A stretch of DNA of 23,735 nt from Draconibacterium orientale (GCA_020718265.1 DYSM01000009.1:1-23735), one strand, 5' to 3'. Shown: positions 1 through 8,718, numbered from the stretch's first letter. Notes: a model not told the origin generated them from the sequence alone. Translations and numbers: made by a program.

Positions 1-88
1 ATTTCTCTATATCGTAAAGAATTTCAACAAGTTATGAGTTTTCTTACAAGCACTAGATATTCAGATAGGTATTTTTACGAAGTTTTTT

Positions 89-96
89 TATCTTTG
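89..96 (+). promoter_or_regulatory. Bacteroidota -7 promoter box next to a start codon
   Basis: TATCTTTG matches the Bacteroidota sigma-factor consensus TAnnTTTG exactly. It ends only 4 nt before the ATG at 101. No TTG lies 17-23 nt upstream, so the -33 half is not evident. If the box is active, transcription would begin at or very near the start codon and the mRNA would be leaderless. Confidence 0.4.
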
Positions 97-100
97 CCGC

Positions 101-1213
101 ATGCTTTACACAACCAACATACTCATCAAGCCGGGCTTTGACCACAAGCTTATTGCGCCTGAAGAACAAGGTTTTTATTCTAAATTAAAAAAATTGTTTG
201 TTACAACGGAACACGCTGTTTTTGAGGAGCTTTCCGATGTCTCAGATATTCTCAAACGTATCAGTTTGGCACTTACGGAGTGCGAACTTACAAACTTGGT
301 GCGTATGAGCCACGACGATTCGGATTTTTATTTGGATACCGAAAAAAAACCGCACGATTTGGGCAAAGTTTTGGAGCAATTTCGTATGGACGTGCAGAGT
401 TATTACGAACGTTTTTTTGAGGAAATTGCCATTGTTTTGGAAGATACGGCGGACGGCATGAATTATTCAATAAGCATAAGTTTGTCGCGTTTGTATTACC
501 CCGAAACCTTCCCGATTCGATTCCGAATTTCGGCTACGCCCGTATCGGTGGATGTAAAAAAAACGCAGGAACGTTTCGCTCTGACGGCTGCAAAAATAGA
601 ACAAAGTTTGCGTAAATACATGCAAATCGGTTTGTTACGCGTCATAAACGCCCAAAACGGAAGCATTACCGAAGAAAAAAATATTGAAATTCCGAATTAT
701 AAATCCGAGACCAAATTGAAACCGAGTTCGGCTAACGATTCGGACTGTAAATTATTTCCGCTTTACGATGTAACACTCGGTGTAACAACGATTTCAGAAC
801 TCGAACAACTTGGCTCGAAAGCTACGGATATTAACGCATCGACAAACAGACCCTATGATTATTTTCGTATAAAAGGGATGAATTTTTGGCACAACGGCAC
901 CACGGCTTCGCACTTGTACCTCACTTACTCCGACCCGCTGCCGCGCTCGTGGATGAATTGCGGTTGGGATTGGCAATTGTCCTACAACGATTGGATTAAA
1001 TTGCTTGAAAAACAAGGCTTTCATGTCTTGGATGCCCACAAACCCAAAACGGAACGCTACGACGGAAAATTAAGTTTAACGGCAGAACTCATGGCAGAAC
1101 TGCTGATGCCGAACAATTTAACATTGACCGTAGAATGCGATTTTTCTTACAGTCAAAAAACGGGTTTGAATACCGAAGGCACGTTGTACAGTTTGCGAAT
1201 TTTGGCGTCGTAA
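101..1213 (+). CDS. Hypothetical protein, 370 aa
   Basis: I do not recognise this protein. It has no signal peptide, no hydrophobic segment long enough for a membrane helix, and no nucleotide-binding or metal-binding signature, so it is probably cytoplasmic. The N-terminal half (about residues 40-115) is rich in acidic and helical segments. The C-terminal third is rich in Trp, Tyr and Asn, with a WxxGTTxS-like stretch near residue 265 and WMNCGWDW near residue 285. The ATG at 101 is the first in frame after an in-frame stop at 35-37. It follows a TAnnTTTG box by 4 nt and has no Shine-Dalgarno sequence. The gene is convergent with the methyltransferase gene; the 56-bp gap shows no convincing terminator hairpin. 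The codon pattern is like that of its neighbours, so the gene looks real, but no function can be assigned. Confidence 0.75.
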   Translation: MLYTTNILIKPGFDHKLIAPEEQGFYSKLKKLFVTTEHAVFEELSDVSDILKRISLALTECELTNLVRMSHDDSDFYLDTEKKPHDLGKVLEQFRMDVQSYYERFFEEIAIVLEDTADGMNYSISISLSRLYYPETFPIRFRISATPVSVDVKKTQERFALTAAKIEQSLRKYMQIGLLRVINAQNGSITEEKNIEIPNYKSETKLKPSSANDSDCKLFPLYDVTLGVTTISELEQLGSKATDINASTNRPYDYFRIKGMNFWHNGTTASHLYLTYSDPLPRSWMNCGWDWQLSYNDWIKLLEKQGFHVLDAHKPKTERYDGKLSLTAELMAELLMPNNLTLTVECDFSYSQKTGLNTEGTLYSLRILAS

Positions 1214-1269
1214 TTTTGGCAAAATTCTTCAAATTTCAATCTCGAACATTCTGTTTTTTTACGAATATC

Positions 1270-1899
1270 TCAAATTTTTCGCATCAAAAGTAAACCGTCG
1301 CGCATAGGCAATACAACAGACTCAACGCGGGTGTCGTTGCGTGTAAGTTCCATGAAATCAAGGATTCCGTGCGTGTATGAATCCGTGTGTGTGTGCGGGG
1401 CGAGCACTTTGTTATCCCAGAAAATATTATCGGCAAGTAAGTAGCCGCCTGTTCTAACTTTTTCAATCACAGCTTCAAAATAGCGCGAATATTGTCGCTT
1501 ATCGCCGTCGATAAACACTAAATCGAACTGACAATCAAGCTGTTTAACAATATCGAGCGCATCGCCGATGTGTAATTTTAGTTTATCGGCGTTTCCGGAT
1601 TTTTCAATGTATTTTTGAATCATTAATTCGCGTTCGTCATTGATTTCAATGGTGTGCAAAATTCCGCCGGGTTGTAAGCCTTTTGCCAAACAAATTGCGG
1701 AATAACCTGTAAATGTGCCAATTTCTAAAATACATGTCGGGCGCAACATTCGGCTGATTTGCTCCAGAAATTTACCTTGCACGTGCCCGGAAAGCATACG
1801 CGGCATAAGTAATTTTACATGTGCTTCGCGCGTCATTTCCGCAAGTACGGCATCTTCGGCAGCGGTGTAGGTTTGCATAAACTTTTCAATTGTATTCAT
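1270..1899 (-). CDS. Class I SAM-dependent O-methyltransferase (catechol-OMT-like)
   Basis: This 209-aa protein has the size and motif order of bacterial cation-dependent O-methyltransferases (Methyltransf_3 / COMT-like). Motif I, EIGTFTGYS (residues 59-67), forms the SAM loop; an acidic residue in TIEIN (about 88-92) would bind the ribose. FIDGDKRQY (129-137) and ADN (156-158) supply the expected divalent-metal ligands Asp131, Asp157 and Asn158. The family transfers methyl from S-adenosylmethionine to a hydroxyl of a catechol-like or similar small molecule; the substrate cannot be read from the sequence. No signal peptide is seen, so it is cytoplasmic. The start at 1899 is the first ATG before the conserved N-terminal helix. 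It is divergent from the PorE-like operon and transcribed alone. No key residue appears to be missing. Confidence 0.9.
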   Translation of the reverse strand: MNTIEKFMQTYTAAEDAVLAEMTREAHVKLLMPRMLSGHVQGKFLEQISRMLRPTCILEIGTFTGYSAICLAKGLQPGGILHTIEINDERELMIQKYIEKSGNADKLKLHIGDALDIVKQLDCQFDLVFIDGDKRQYSRYFEAVIEKVRTGGYLLADNIFWDNKVLAPHTHTDSYTHGILDFMELTRNDTRVESVVLPMRDGLLLMRKI

Positions 1900-1965
1900 A
1901 TTTTTTGAAAAATGAATTTTTTGCTTAAATATTTAATTATTTTTGTGCTGTGCAAATTGTTACCG

Positions 1966-1973
1966 CAAAAGTA
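1966..1973 (-). promoter_or_regulatory. -7 box for the O-methyltransferase gene
   Basis: Read on the minus strand this is TACTTTTG, a perfect TAnnTTTG match, 66 bp upstream of the methyltransferase ATG. A TTG at the usual -33 distance is not evident. The leader would be about 60 nt. Confidence 0.45.
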
Positions 1974-1996
1974 AAAAAATACCCGCAACTCGAATG

Positions 1997-2025
1997 TTGT
2001 TTTCAAAGAAGGATGTTTATGTTTA
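1997..2025 (+). promoter_or_regulatory. Candidate -33/-7 promoter for the PorE-like operon
   Basis: TTG at 1997-1999 is followed after 18 bp by TATGTTTA at 2018-2025, one mismatch from TAnnTTTG. The spacing fits the Bacteroidota TTG-N17-23-TAnnTTTG rule. The box ends 10 bp before the ATG at 2036, so the leader would be very short. Confidence 0.35.
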
Positions 2026-2035
2026 GAATCTGCAG

Positions 2036-4903
2036 ATGAAACGATTATTACTTTTTATACTCATTTTAGCTCTCACAAAGTTTGCGAGCGGGCAAACTGA
2101 GCTCGAACGTGCAGAAAGTTTGATGATTGACGAAAATTTTCCGGCAGCGATTACATTATTCCAACAACTCGTTTCGGAAGACCCGACAAACCCCGATTTG
2201 CAATTTAACCTCGGTTTTTGCCTAATGAACACACCAACAGGACGTTTTTCGTGCATCGAACATTTTGAACATGCCATTGCAGGTTACGAAAAATATCCGG
2301 AAAAAGCTGAAAATCAATTTTCGGCATATTTCTATCTCGGCGAAGCCTATCATATTAATTATCAATTTGATGCAGCAATAGAAACCTATAATAAAATTCT
2401 TAAAAAAACCGATGACCACAAAATTGAAAAAACCGTAGAACGAAATATAGTGTCATCGCAACTCGCATTGAATTATTTCTCAAATCCGTACGATATGTAC
2501 GTAACCAAACTTGGCGTGATAAACTCCGAATACACCGACCACAGCCCTGTAATAACAGCTGACGAATCTGTAATTATTTTCACATCGCGCCGTCCCGGAG
2601 GAACAGGCACACAACTTACCGAAAGCGGTCAATTATTTGAAGATGTGTATATTTACGACCGCAGAAAAGGCATCGAAGCAAAGCCGGAAAACATCGGCAG
2701 CCTGATAAATACCGACTGGCACGAAGCCACTTGCGGACTTTCGGTGGACGGACAGGAAATGTATCTGTACCGTTCCACCGGCATTACGGACGGCGACATT
2801 TATTACAGCAAACTTAACGGCATAACGTGGAGCGAACCCGAAAAACTGAACGAAAATATCAATTCCAAAGGGCGCGAAACGCACGCAACCGTCTCTGCCG
2901 ACGGACAATATTTCTATTTTACAAGTAACCGAAGCGGCGGCGAGGGCGGTTACGACATTTATGTATCAAAACGCAAAAACGACGGACAATGGGGCAAGGT
3001 AAAAAATCTCGGTAAAACCATAAATACAGAATTTGACGAAGAAGGTCCTTACATACACCCTGACGGTAAAACGTTGTATTTTAGTTCAAAAGGTCATCCG
3101 GGAATTGGCGGTTACGATGTTTTTTGGTCTGTGGCGGATGACAAAGGCAAATGGTCGGAACCCGTAAACATGGGTTTTCCGCTCAATACCGTAAACAACG
3201 ACGTGTTTTATGTGCCCACAGCCGACGGCAAGCGCGGCTATTACGCCTCCGAACAAAGCGGTTCGCCCGACATTTACATCGCAAATTTATTTAATCAAAA
3301 AGAAAAAATCTTGACACTCGTTTCCGGAATTTTTCAGGACAGCTATCAATTCAATCACACTTACCCGATTGAAGATTGCAAACTGTACGGCGACACAACC
3401 GTTTTGCCAAACAAACGTGTGATTTACAAAGAAATAACCTTCAATAAAGGCGACAGCGTTATCCAAACGCACCGCACCGTTACCGAGCGCGAAATAACGA
3501 TTGCCGACAGCATCTATAAAGTGCCCGTTGATGCCACAATTTTCGTGCTTGATACCGAAACCAAACGCCTCGAAAATACCTACGCGCCAAATTCTGTAAC
3601 AGGCGATTATTTATTTGTGCTGAGCGAACGAAAAAACTACAAAATCTATTACGAAGCTGAAGACTATATATTTGATACAAAAGATATTGCGCTAAAAGGA
3701 GACAGTTCGTATCGAAAAATATATTATGTTGCAGAAACCGATTCCATAGTGCACGGAAAAGTTCATAAGGCAAAGAAATTTGGCTTCGACATGGGACAAA
3801 CAACGCTGAACGATTACACAAGTTTGGAACTGGATTTGCTCGCAATTTTCCTCAAAAAACACGACGATTTGATGGTCAATATTTCCGGATACGATTATTT
3901 ATTTGATGATTCCAATCGCAATTTTTTCAGACTTGAATACGAATTTGCCGAGGCGCGCAAAGAAAAAGTCAAGACTTATTTGACCGACAAAGGCGTAAAT
4001 CCGCGCAATATTTACACCGACATGTTTCCCGCAGACATCATCGGCGACACCTTAGAATATACAATTTTCGACAATATTATGCTCGCCCAAGCCGAACAGG
4101 AAAAAGTTGAACGTCGCGCCTATTTCAAAGAGGTTCAGGTTGCTGCAAATTTGACCGAAGAAGAAATCTATAAACTCTATGGCGACAGCCTCATCGCTTC
4201 ATCGGATACAGCTTTGCTTGCTCTGAAAACCGTTTTTGTAAAAGATATTTTGTTCGACTATAATAAATATCAAACCGCTGAATATGAAGCTAATCTAACA
4301 CTTTTAGCGGATTATTTGAAAGAAAACCCCGATGCAAAAATTGAACTTCACGGACATACCGATGAAACCGGAACCTCCGATTACAATAAAAATTTAGCCG
4401 TGAAACGCGCAAATTTCGTTCGTAACCAATTGACATCCAAAGGCGTAAAACAAACTCAAATTGCAATAAAAGCCTTCGGACACACTGCGCCAATTTCCAA
4501 AAACAAAGGCGCGGACGGCAAATTCGACAAAACCTCCATGGCTTACAACAGACGCATCGAAATCAATATCGTCAAACAAGGAAAAAATTCTGCCTTAGAA
4601 GTTATTCGTATCAAAGTGCCTGAGAAATACCAACTTGAATCAGAAACTGTTACAGAAATTCGCCCCCCGAGCAACACAAACAACGGAAGTTTACCCAAAG
4701 TTTATTCAATTTGCATCGTTGTATCAGAAAAAAAGCTAAATTTGGACGATTTTTCAAGTTACCCCGATGTGCATGAGAAACAATATCCGGACAATAAGTT
4801 TATGTATTTCTTCGGAAACTACACCAAAGAAGACGAACTTTTGGATACCTTCCAGAAAGTAAAAGCCTCAAATACAGGAGCTTTCATCTTTTTGAGAAAA
4901 TAA
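2036..4903 (+). CDS. PorE-like OmpA-family envelope protein with two OmpA-type domains
   Basis: Exported 955-aa protein, probably periplasmic and tethered to peptidoglycan. A type I signal peptide (residues 1-19, ending ASG before Gln20) lacks a lipobox Cys. Domains in order: TPR-like helices (about 20-150); PD40/WD40-like propeller blades (about 165-420) with repeated SADGQYFYFTSNR-type strands; a carboxypeptidase-regulatory-like domain (about 430-550) interrupted by some 55 extra residues; a degenerate OmpA-like domain (about 580-703); and a canonical OmpA_C domain (about 730-847) with HGHTDETG at 772-779 and NRRIEI near 839-844, carrying the Asp and Arg that bind diaminopimelate in peptidoglycan. 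The tail (888-953) resembles a weak SPOR fold. TPR-propeller-CRD-OmpA is the layout of the T9SS component PorE (PG1058), which is usually about 670 aa. The gene lies 17 bp upstream of a paralogue, so the two are co-transcribed. A T9SS role is inference; the domains are clear. Confidence 0.88.
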   Translation: MKRLLLFILILALTKFASGQTELERAESLMIDENFPAAITLFQQLVSEDPTNPDLQFNLGFCLMNTPTGRFSCIEHFEHAIAGYEKYPEKAENQFSAYFYLGEAYHINYQFDAAIETYNKILKKTDDHKIEKTVERNIVSSQLALNYFSNPYDMYVTKLGVINSEYTDHSPVITADESVIIFTSRRPGGTGTQLTESGQLFEDVYIYDRRKGIEAKPENIGSLINTDWHEATCGLSVDGQEMYLYRSTGITDGDIYYSKLNGITWSEPEKLNENINSKGRETHATVSADGQYFYFTSNRSGGEGGYDIYVSKRKNDGQWGKVKNLGKTINTEFDEEGPYIHPDGKTLYFSSKGHPGIGGYDVFWSVADDKGKWSEPVNMGFPLNTVNNDVFYVPTADGKRGYYASEQSGSPDIYIANLFNQKEKILTLVSGIFQDSYQFNHTYPIEDCKLYGDTTVLPNKRVIYKEITFNKGDSVIQTHRTVTEREITIADSIYKVPVDATIFVLDTETKRLENTYAPNSVTGDYLFVLSERKNYKIYYEAEDYIFDTKDIALKGDSSYRKIYYVAETDSIVHGKVHKAKKFGFDMGQTTLNDYTSLELDLLAIFLKKHDDLMVNISGYDYLFDDSNRNFFRLEYEFAEARKEKVKTYLTDKGVNPRNIYTDMFPADIIGDTLEYTIFDNIMLAQAEQEKVERRAYFKEVQVAANLTEEEIYKLYGDSLIASSDTALLALKTVFVKDILFDYNKYQTAEYEANLTLLADYLKENPDAKIELHGHTDETGTSDYNKNLAVKRANFVRNQLTSKGVKQTQIAIKAFGHTAPISKNKGADGKFDKTSMAYNRRIEINIVKQGKNSALEVIRIKVPEKYQLESETVTEIRPPSNTNNGSLPKVYSICIVVSEKKLNLDDFSSYPDVHEKQYPDNKFMYFFGNYTKEDELLDTFQKVKASNTGAFIFLRK

Positions 4904-4920
4904 AACCATCCGCATAGAAC

Positions 4921-7041
4921 ATGAAGACGAAGCAGTATATATTAACCCTCATTTCAATCATCTTATTGAGCTTTCAAACACAAGCTCAGTTAGATAAAGA
5001 ATTAGACAGTTTGAAAATTGCCGAAGCATTCATCGAATCCGAAAATTTTGAATACGCCGTCGGATTTTACAGGAATTTCATAAACATGGATCCGGAGGAT
5101 CCTGAAATCAACTTCAAACTTGGGTTCAGTTTGCTCAATACGCCGTCGGGCAAGCAAGAGTGTCTTCAATATCTTGAAAAAGCTGCAAAAATCTATAAAC
5201 GCAAACGCGGAAAAAACAGCACATCTTACATCGAAGTTTATTTTTACTTAGCACGCTCATACCGCGCCGTGTATAGGTTTGACGAAGCTATGTCAATGCT
5301 TGCCGACTTGCAAACCAAAATACGGAACCGACGTTTTCGTGTGGAAATTGAATCCGAATTTATTCTTTGCGAAAGCGGTAAATATCTGTATAGCAACCCC
5401 GTAAATGCTAAATTAGAACTATTTGGCGAACCGATTAATTCTGTGTTTTCAGACCATAGCCCCGTTATTTCTGCTGACGAATCGGTTCTAATTTTCACAT
5501 CAAGACGCGAGAATGCATCGGGCGGCGAACCCGATATGGACGGCAGTTACAGCGAAGATATTTTCATTACCGAAAAGATTGACGGCTCGTGGACAGAACC
5601 GCGAAGCATCAGCAGTAATATAAACACTGCAGACCACGAAGCTTCTATCAGTTTATCGCTTGACGGTCAAACACTTCTGCTTTACAGAGGCGAAGACGAA
5701 GGCAGTATCTACATCAGCCGACGAAACGGAAGCGATTGGACTGTGCCCGAAAAACTTGGCGGAACCATTAACACAACTTCCAGAGAAACAAGTGCTTCGC
5801 TCTCCGCCGACGAACGTTTGCTCTATTTCACAAGCGATCGCAGCGGCGGCTTTGGAGGATTAGATATTTATGTTTCCGAAATTCAACCGGACGGTTCGTG
5901 GGGCGAACCCAAAAATTTAGGACCTGCTGTAAATACCGAATTTGACGAAGAAGGTCCATATATTCATCCTGATGGCAAATCGCTGTATTTCAGCTCGAAA
6001 GGACATTTTAACATGGGCGGTTTTGATATTTTTAAAGTCGAACGCAACGAATTTGGCACGTGGACACTGCCTAAAAATGTCGGTTTTCCGATAAATACCA
6101 TTGAGGACGATGTGTTCTATGTTCCGTCGCCGGACAGCAAACGCATCTATCTTTCTTCTTACCGAGTTGACGGGCTGGGCAAAAGCGACATTTATCTCAT
6201 TAATTCAGATGAAACTCCAAAGGCGGAAATTTCGGTTTTGTCAGGAAAAGTTTACGCAGAATGCACCCAAATTGCTAAACCTGTAAACGTAACTTTAATA
6301 GATGTAAACTCCGGCTACGAAACCTATTATACGCCAAATGAATTTTCGGGCACATTCGTGTTCGTTGCCCAAAAGGAACTCCCTTATGTGCTGCGTGCAT
6401 CTGTCGGAGGTAAATTAGTTTACAGCGACTCCATTTTGTTGAACAAATTTGCTTCATATAAAATTCAATATGACTCCATTCGCTTGGATCCGTTTACGGA
6501 CTGTCACGCAGTCGCAGGACGAAGTGATACCACAAAAAATGCGGTAAATACTGAAAATACAGCCTCTGGTTTGGCACAAACACTATTTATCGGCAACGTG
6601 TTATTCGGCTATGCCGCAGATAATTACAAACCAACTGCCGATGTGGATTCACTCATTTCTTTTTTAGTTTTAAACTCTGAAACGAAAATTTTGATAAAAG
6701 CTTATGCCGATGCCAGCGGTGCCGCACTTGAAAACTACTCACTTTCCATAAACAGAGGAAATGCGGTTAAAGAATACTTTAAAACACGTGGCGTAAAAGA
6801 CAGTCAATTAGAAGTTAACGGATACGGCGAAGAAAATCCGATTGCACGAAACTATAACAGCGGTCTCTCAGATTCGGAAAGTCAAAAATACAACAGACGC
6901 GTTGAATTTGAAGTGATAAGTCAATCAAAAACAGTTTTAAAGATTGTTGAAAAACCGAACATTCCCAAAAATATCCTTAATCCGTCTTACAAAAAAGATT
7001 ATCAAAAAATTAAGCGTAACGACATAGAAATCAAGGTTTAG
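4921..7041 (+). CDS. PorE-like OmpA-family envelope protein (TPR, propeller, CRD, OmpA)
   Basis: Second gene of the operon, 706 aa, close to the size of PorE-type T9SS proteins. A signal peptide (residues 1-22, cleaved after TQA, mature N-terminus Gln) has no lipobox. Then come TPR-like repeats (about 25-150), a PD40 propeller (about 165-430), a compact carboxypeptidase-regulatory-like domain (about 438-520) and an OmpA_C peptidoglycan-binding domain (about 555-668) with YADASG (595-600), GYGEENPIA (634-642) and NRRVEF (658-663). The conserved NTEFDEEGPYIHPDGK block (about 338-353) recurs almost unchanged in the upstream gene, showing that the two arose by tandem duplication. It likely links the outer-membrane secretion machinery to the cell wall, consistent with a T9SS cargo protein at the right edge. 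The stop codon lies 3 bp from the stop of the convergent GAF gene. Confidence 0.88.
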   Translation: MKTKQYILTLISIILLSFQTQAQLDKELDSLKIAEAFIESENFEYAVGFYRNFINMDPEDPEINFKLGFSLLNTPSGKQECLQYLEKAAKIYKRKRGKNSTSYIEVYFYLARSYRAVYRFDEAMSMLADLQTKIRNRRFRVEIESEFILCESGKYLYSNPVNAKLELFGEPINSVFSDHSPVISADESVLIFTSRRENASGGEPDMDGSYSEDIFITEKIDGSWTEPRSISSNINTADHEASISLSLDGQTLLLYRGEDEGSIYISRRNGSDWTVPEKLGGTINTTSRETSASLSADERLLYFTSDRSGGFGGLDIYVSEIQPDGSWGEPKNLGPAVNTEFDEEGPYIHPDGKSLYFSSKGHFNMGGFDIFKVERNEFGTWTLPKNVGFPINTIEDDVFYVPSPDSKRIYLSSYRVDGLGKSDIYLINSDETPKAEISVLSGKVYAECTQIAKPVNVTLIDVNSGYETYYTPNEFSGTFVFVAQKELPYVLRASVGGKLVYSDSILLNKFASYKIQYDSIRLDPFTDCHAVAGRSDTTKNAVNTENTASGLAQTLFIGNVLFGYAADNYKPTADVDSLISFLVLNSETKILIKAYADASGAALENYSLSINRGNAVKEYFKTRGVKDSQLEVNGYGEENPIARNYNSGLSDSESQKYNRRVEFEVISQSKTVLKIVEKPNIPKNILNPSYKKDYQKIKRNDIEIKV

Positions 7042-7060
7042 AAATTAATCTTGATATGTC
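7021..7060. terminator. Bulged hairpin across two convergent stop codons
   Basis: GACAT (7021-7025) pairs with ATGTC (7056-7060), and ATCAAG (7030-7035) pairs with CTTGAT (7050-7055), with a 4-nt bulge and a 14-nt loop. The loop holds both convergent stop codons (7039-7041 and 7045-7047). There is no T-run, so if it terminates or protects the 3' ends it is not a classic intrinsic terminator. Confidence 0.25.
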
Positions 7061-8718
7061 TGCATGAATGAAAATGTCAGCGCAATATCTCGGCACAAGG
7101 CTTTAACAAATTCTGTTTTTTCGTTGTCCAATGAATTTACGGATGCAAGTTCCAATACACCAAGTACTTTGGATTTATTTGCAATCGGGTACAAATATAA
7201 ATGTTTCGGTTTTAAATGTCCGAAAGCCGTTGTGATAGTGAGATAATCTTCTTGAATTTCAGGCAGATAGATTACGTTGTTTTCGGCAGCACACGTTCCG
7301 ACCAAGCCTTCCCCTAAGTTGAAACTGCGGGTAATTTCCTTCTTCATGTTATACGCGTACGCGCCTGCAAGTTCCAGATTTTGAGTCGTTTTAGTACTTC
7401 TTAAAATATAGATTCCTGCAATTTCGATGCTTAGAAAATCTGACAAAGCCGATACAATTTTTGTTGAAATTTCGGCAGGCGTATTCAGATTGTTTCGCAA
7501 AATTGCATTAAACTCACTTAATTTTTCCGAAAATTGGTAGCGTTTATCTTTCTGTGCGATTATGGTTTCGTATTCTGTGAATCTTGTTGTAACATAAGCA
7601 CTTAGCTCCGAAAGTGCCGGCAGAACGTTGTCGTCTGAATGTGCAGATTCAAACGTATGCTGTTGTTCGGGTGCATTCCGAAACTGCGTTACAGCCTCTC
7701 GGTAAGATTTGAAAATCCGGTTTACAGTCTGAAATCGCAGGCGAATTTGCATTGTGCGCACAGTCTCAAAACTTCTGTCCGACTCTACAGCTGTGAGTTT
7801 TTCGGCGGCTTTTCGAATTTCGTTAAGTTCTTGTTTGTAAAATCTTTCCGTTCCGAATATCAGAAAAAAAAGCGGAACAAACGGAATAATTGCCAGCAAA
7901 TAAGACAAAATAGTGTAATACTGTTTTTTGTCGGCTTCGGGTTCAAATTGTGTCTTTAATTCGGATAAAATATAATAATATTCCGACACCGATAACTCAT
8001 AATCGGGCGCATTAGTGAGCTGCTCCGTTTCGCTTATGCCCGCCGTAACTAATTGTTCTGCATAACGTTGCAAATAAAGTTTGTAAGTTTGAATTTTATC
8101 TTTAACAATTTGATTGTCCGGCACAACCGCTAAAAGTTTATCTGTCAGCGCAAGTAATTCGTTAAATTGATGTGCCTGCAAATCGGACATGGATTTTTCG
8201 CGTTGCGCAATAACAGATTTCAGCGTTAGAATCGCAAACGTGTCCGCATTGAACGTCAGTGTTTTTTCAATCTGACTTTCGGCAAACAAAATATCGGAAA
8301 TTAATTCGCTGTTTCGTCCGCGCACTGCCTCTTGCGCAATGTATGCCGATGTAATTTGTTCACGAATTTTGTCCGAAGTTTCATAAGCATTTTCCAAGTT
8401 AGCTTTGATATTTACGTTCTGAGAGTTATCCGAAAGCATTCGGAGCTTTTCTTTATCCGATTTTATGGTTTGAATAATGCTCATATATTGCTTGCCTTTT
8501 ACGGTAAACTCGGTGCGAATATCGAAAAATGTGTCATAAAATTTTAGTAACGTATAGTTTGTTTCTAAAAGCTCCTGAGTTATGCGAACATTTTGATTTT
8601 TTTCGGACAACTTGTTCGATAACCGATACGCACCAAGCCACAACACCAGCGCAAGTGTCGTCCACACTGCAAGTTGAAGTGCTTGTTTTCCGTATAAATC
8701 CTTAAAAATTCGATTCAT
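7045..8718 (-). CDS. Membrane-anchored GAF-domain sensor-like protein
   Basis: A 557-aa inner-membrane protein with one helix near the N-terminus (about 12-30), an extracytoplasmic helical segment (about 31-265), a second helix (about 267-290), a charged linker (about 292-345), a coiled stretch (about 360-405) and a C-terminal GAF domain (about 405-553). The GAF region shows the family's LGEGLVG core (468-474) and the final VLGVLELAS strand (518-526). This is the input half of a two-component or nucleotide-cyclase sensor with no histidine kinase, GGDEF or phosphatase output domain after it; the protein ends normally after GAF. It may act through protein contacts. The ligand is unknown. It is transcribed alone, convergent with the PorE-like operon with 3 bp between stops. 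Start chosen at the first ATG, just before the first helix. Confidence 0.8.
   Translation of the reverse strand: MNRIFKDLYGKQALQLAVWTTLALVLWLGAYRLSNKLSEKNQNVRITQELLETNYTLLKFYDTFFDIRTEFTVKGKQYMSIIQTIKSDKEKLRMLSDNSQNVNIKANLENAYETSDKIREQITSAYIAQEAVRGRNSELISDILFAESQIEKTLTFNADTFAILTLKSVIAQREKSMSDLQAHQFNELLALTDKLLAVVPDNQIVKDKIQTYKLYLQRYAEQLVTAGISETEQLTNAPDYELSVSEYYYILSELKTQFEPEADKKQYYTILSYLLAIIPFVPLFFLIFGTERFYKQELNEIRKAAEKLTAVESDRSFETVRTMQIRLRFQTVNRIFKSYREAVTQFRNAPEQQHTFESAHSDDNVLPALSELSAYVTTRFTEYETIIAQKDKRYQFSEKLSEFNAILRNNLNTPAEISTKIVSALSDFLSIEIAGIYILRSTKTTQNLELAGAYAYNMKKEITRSFNLGEGLVGTCAAENNVIYLPEIQEDYLTITTAFGHLKPKHLYLYPIANKSKVLGVLELASVNSLDNEKTEFVKALCRDIALTFSFMQTYQD

Noticed and set aside
1..141. 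Open frame from the window edge to a TGA at 139-141, overlapping the start of the first gene
   Set aside because: Only 46 codons, no recognisable protein sequence, and it runs through a consensus -7 box; chance cannot be excluded.
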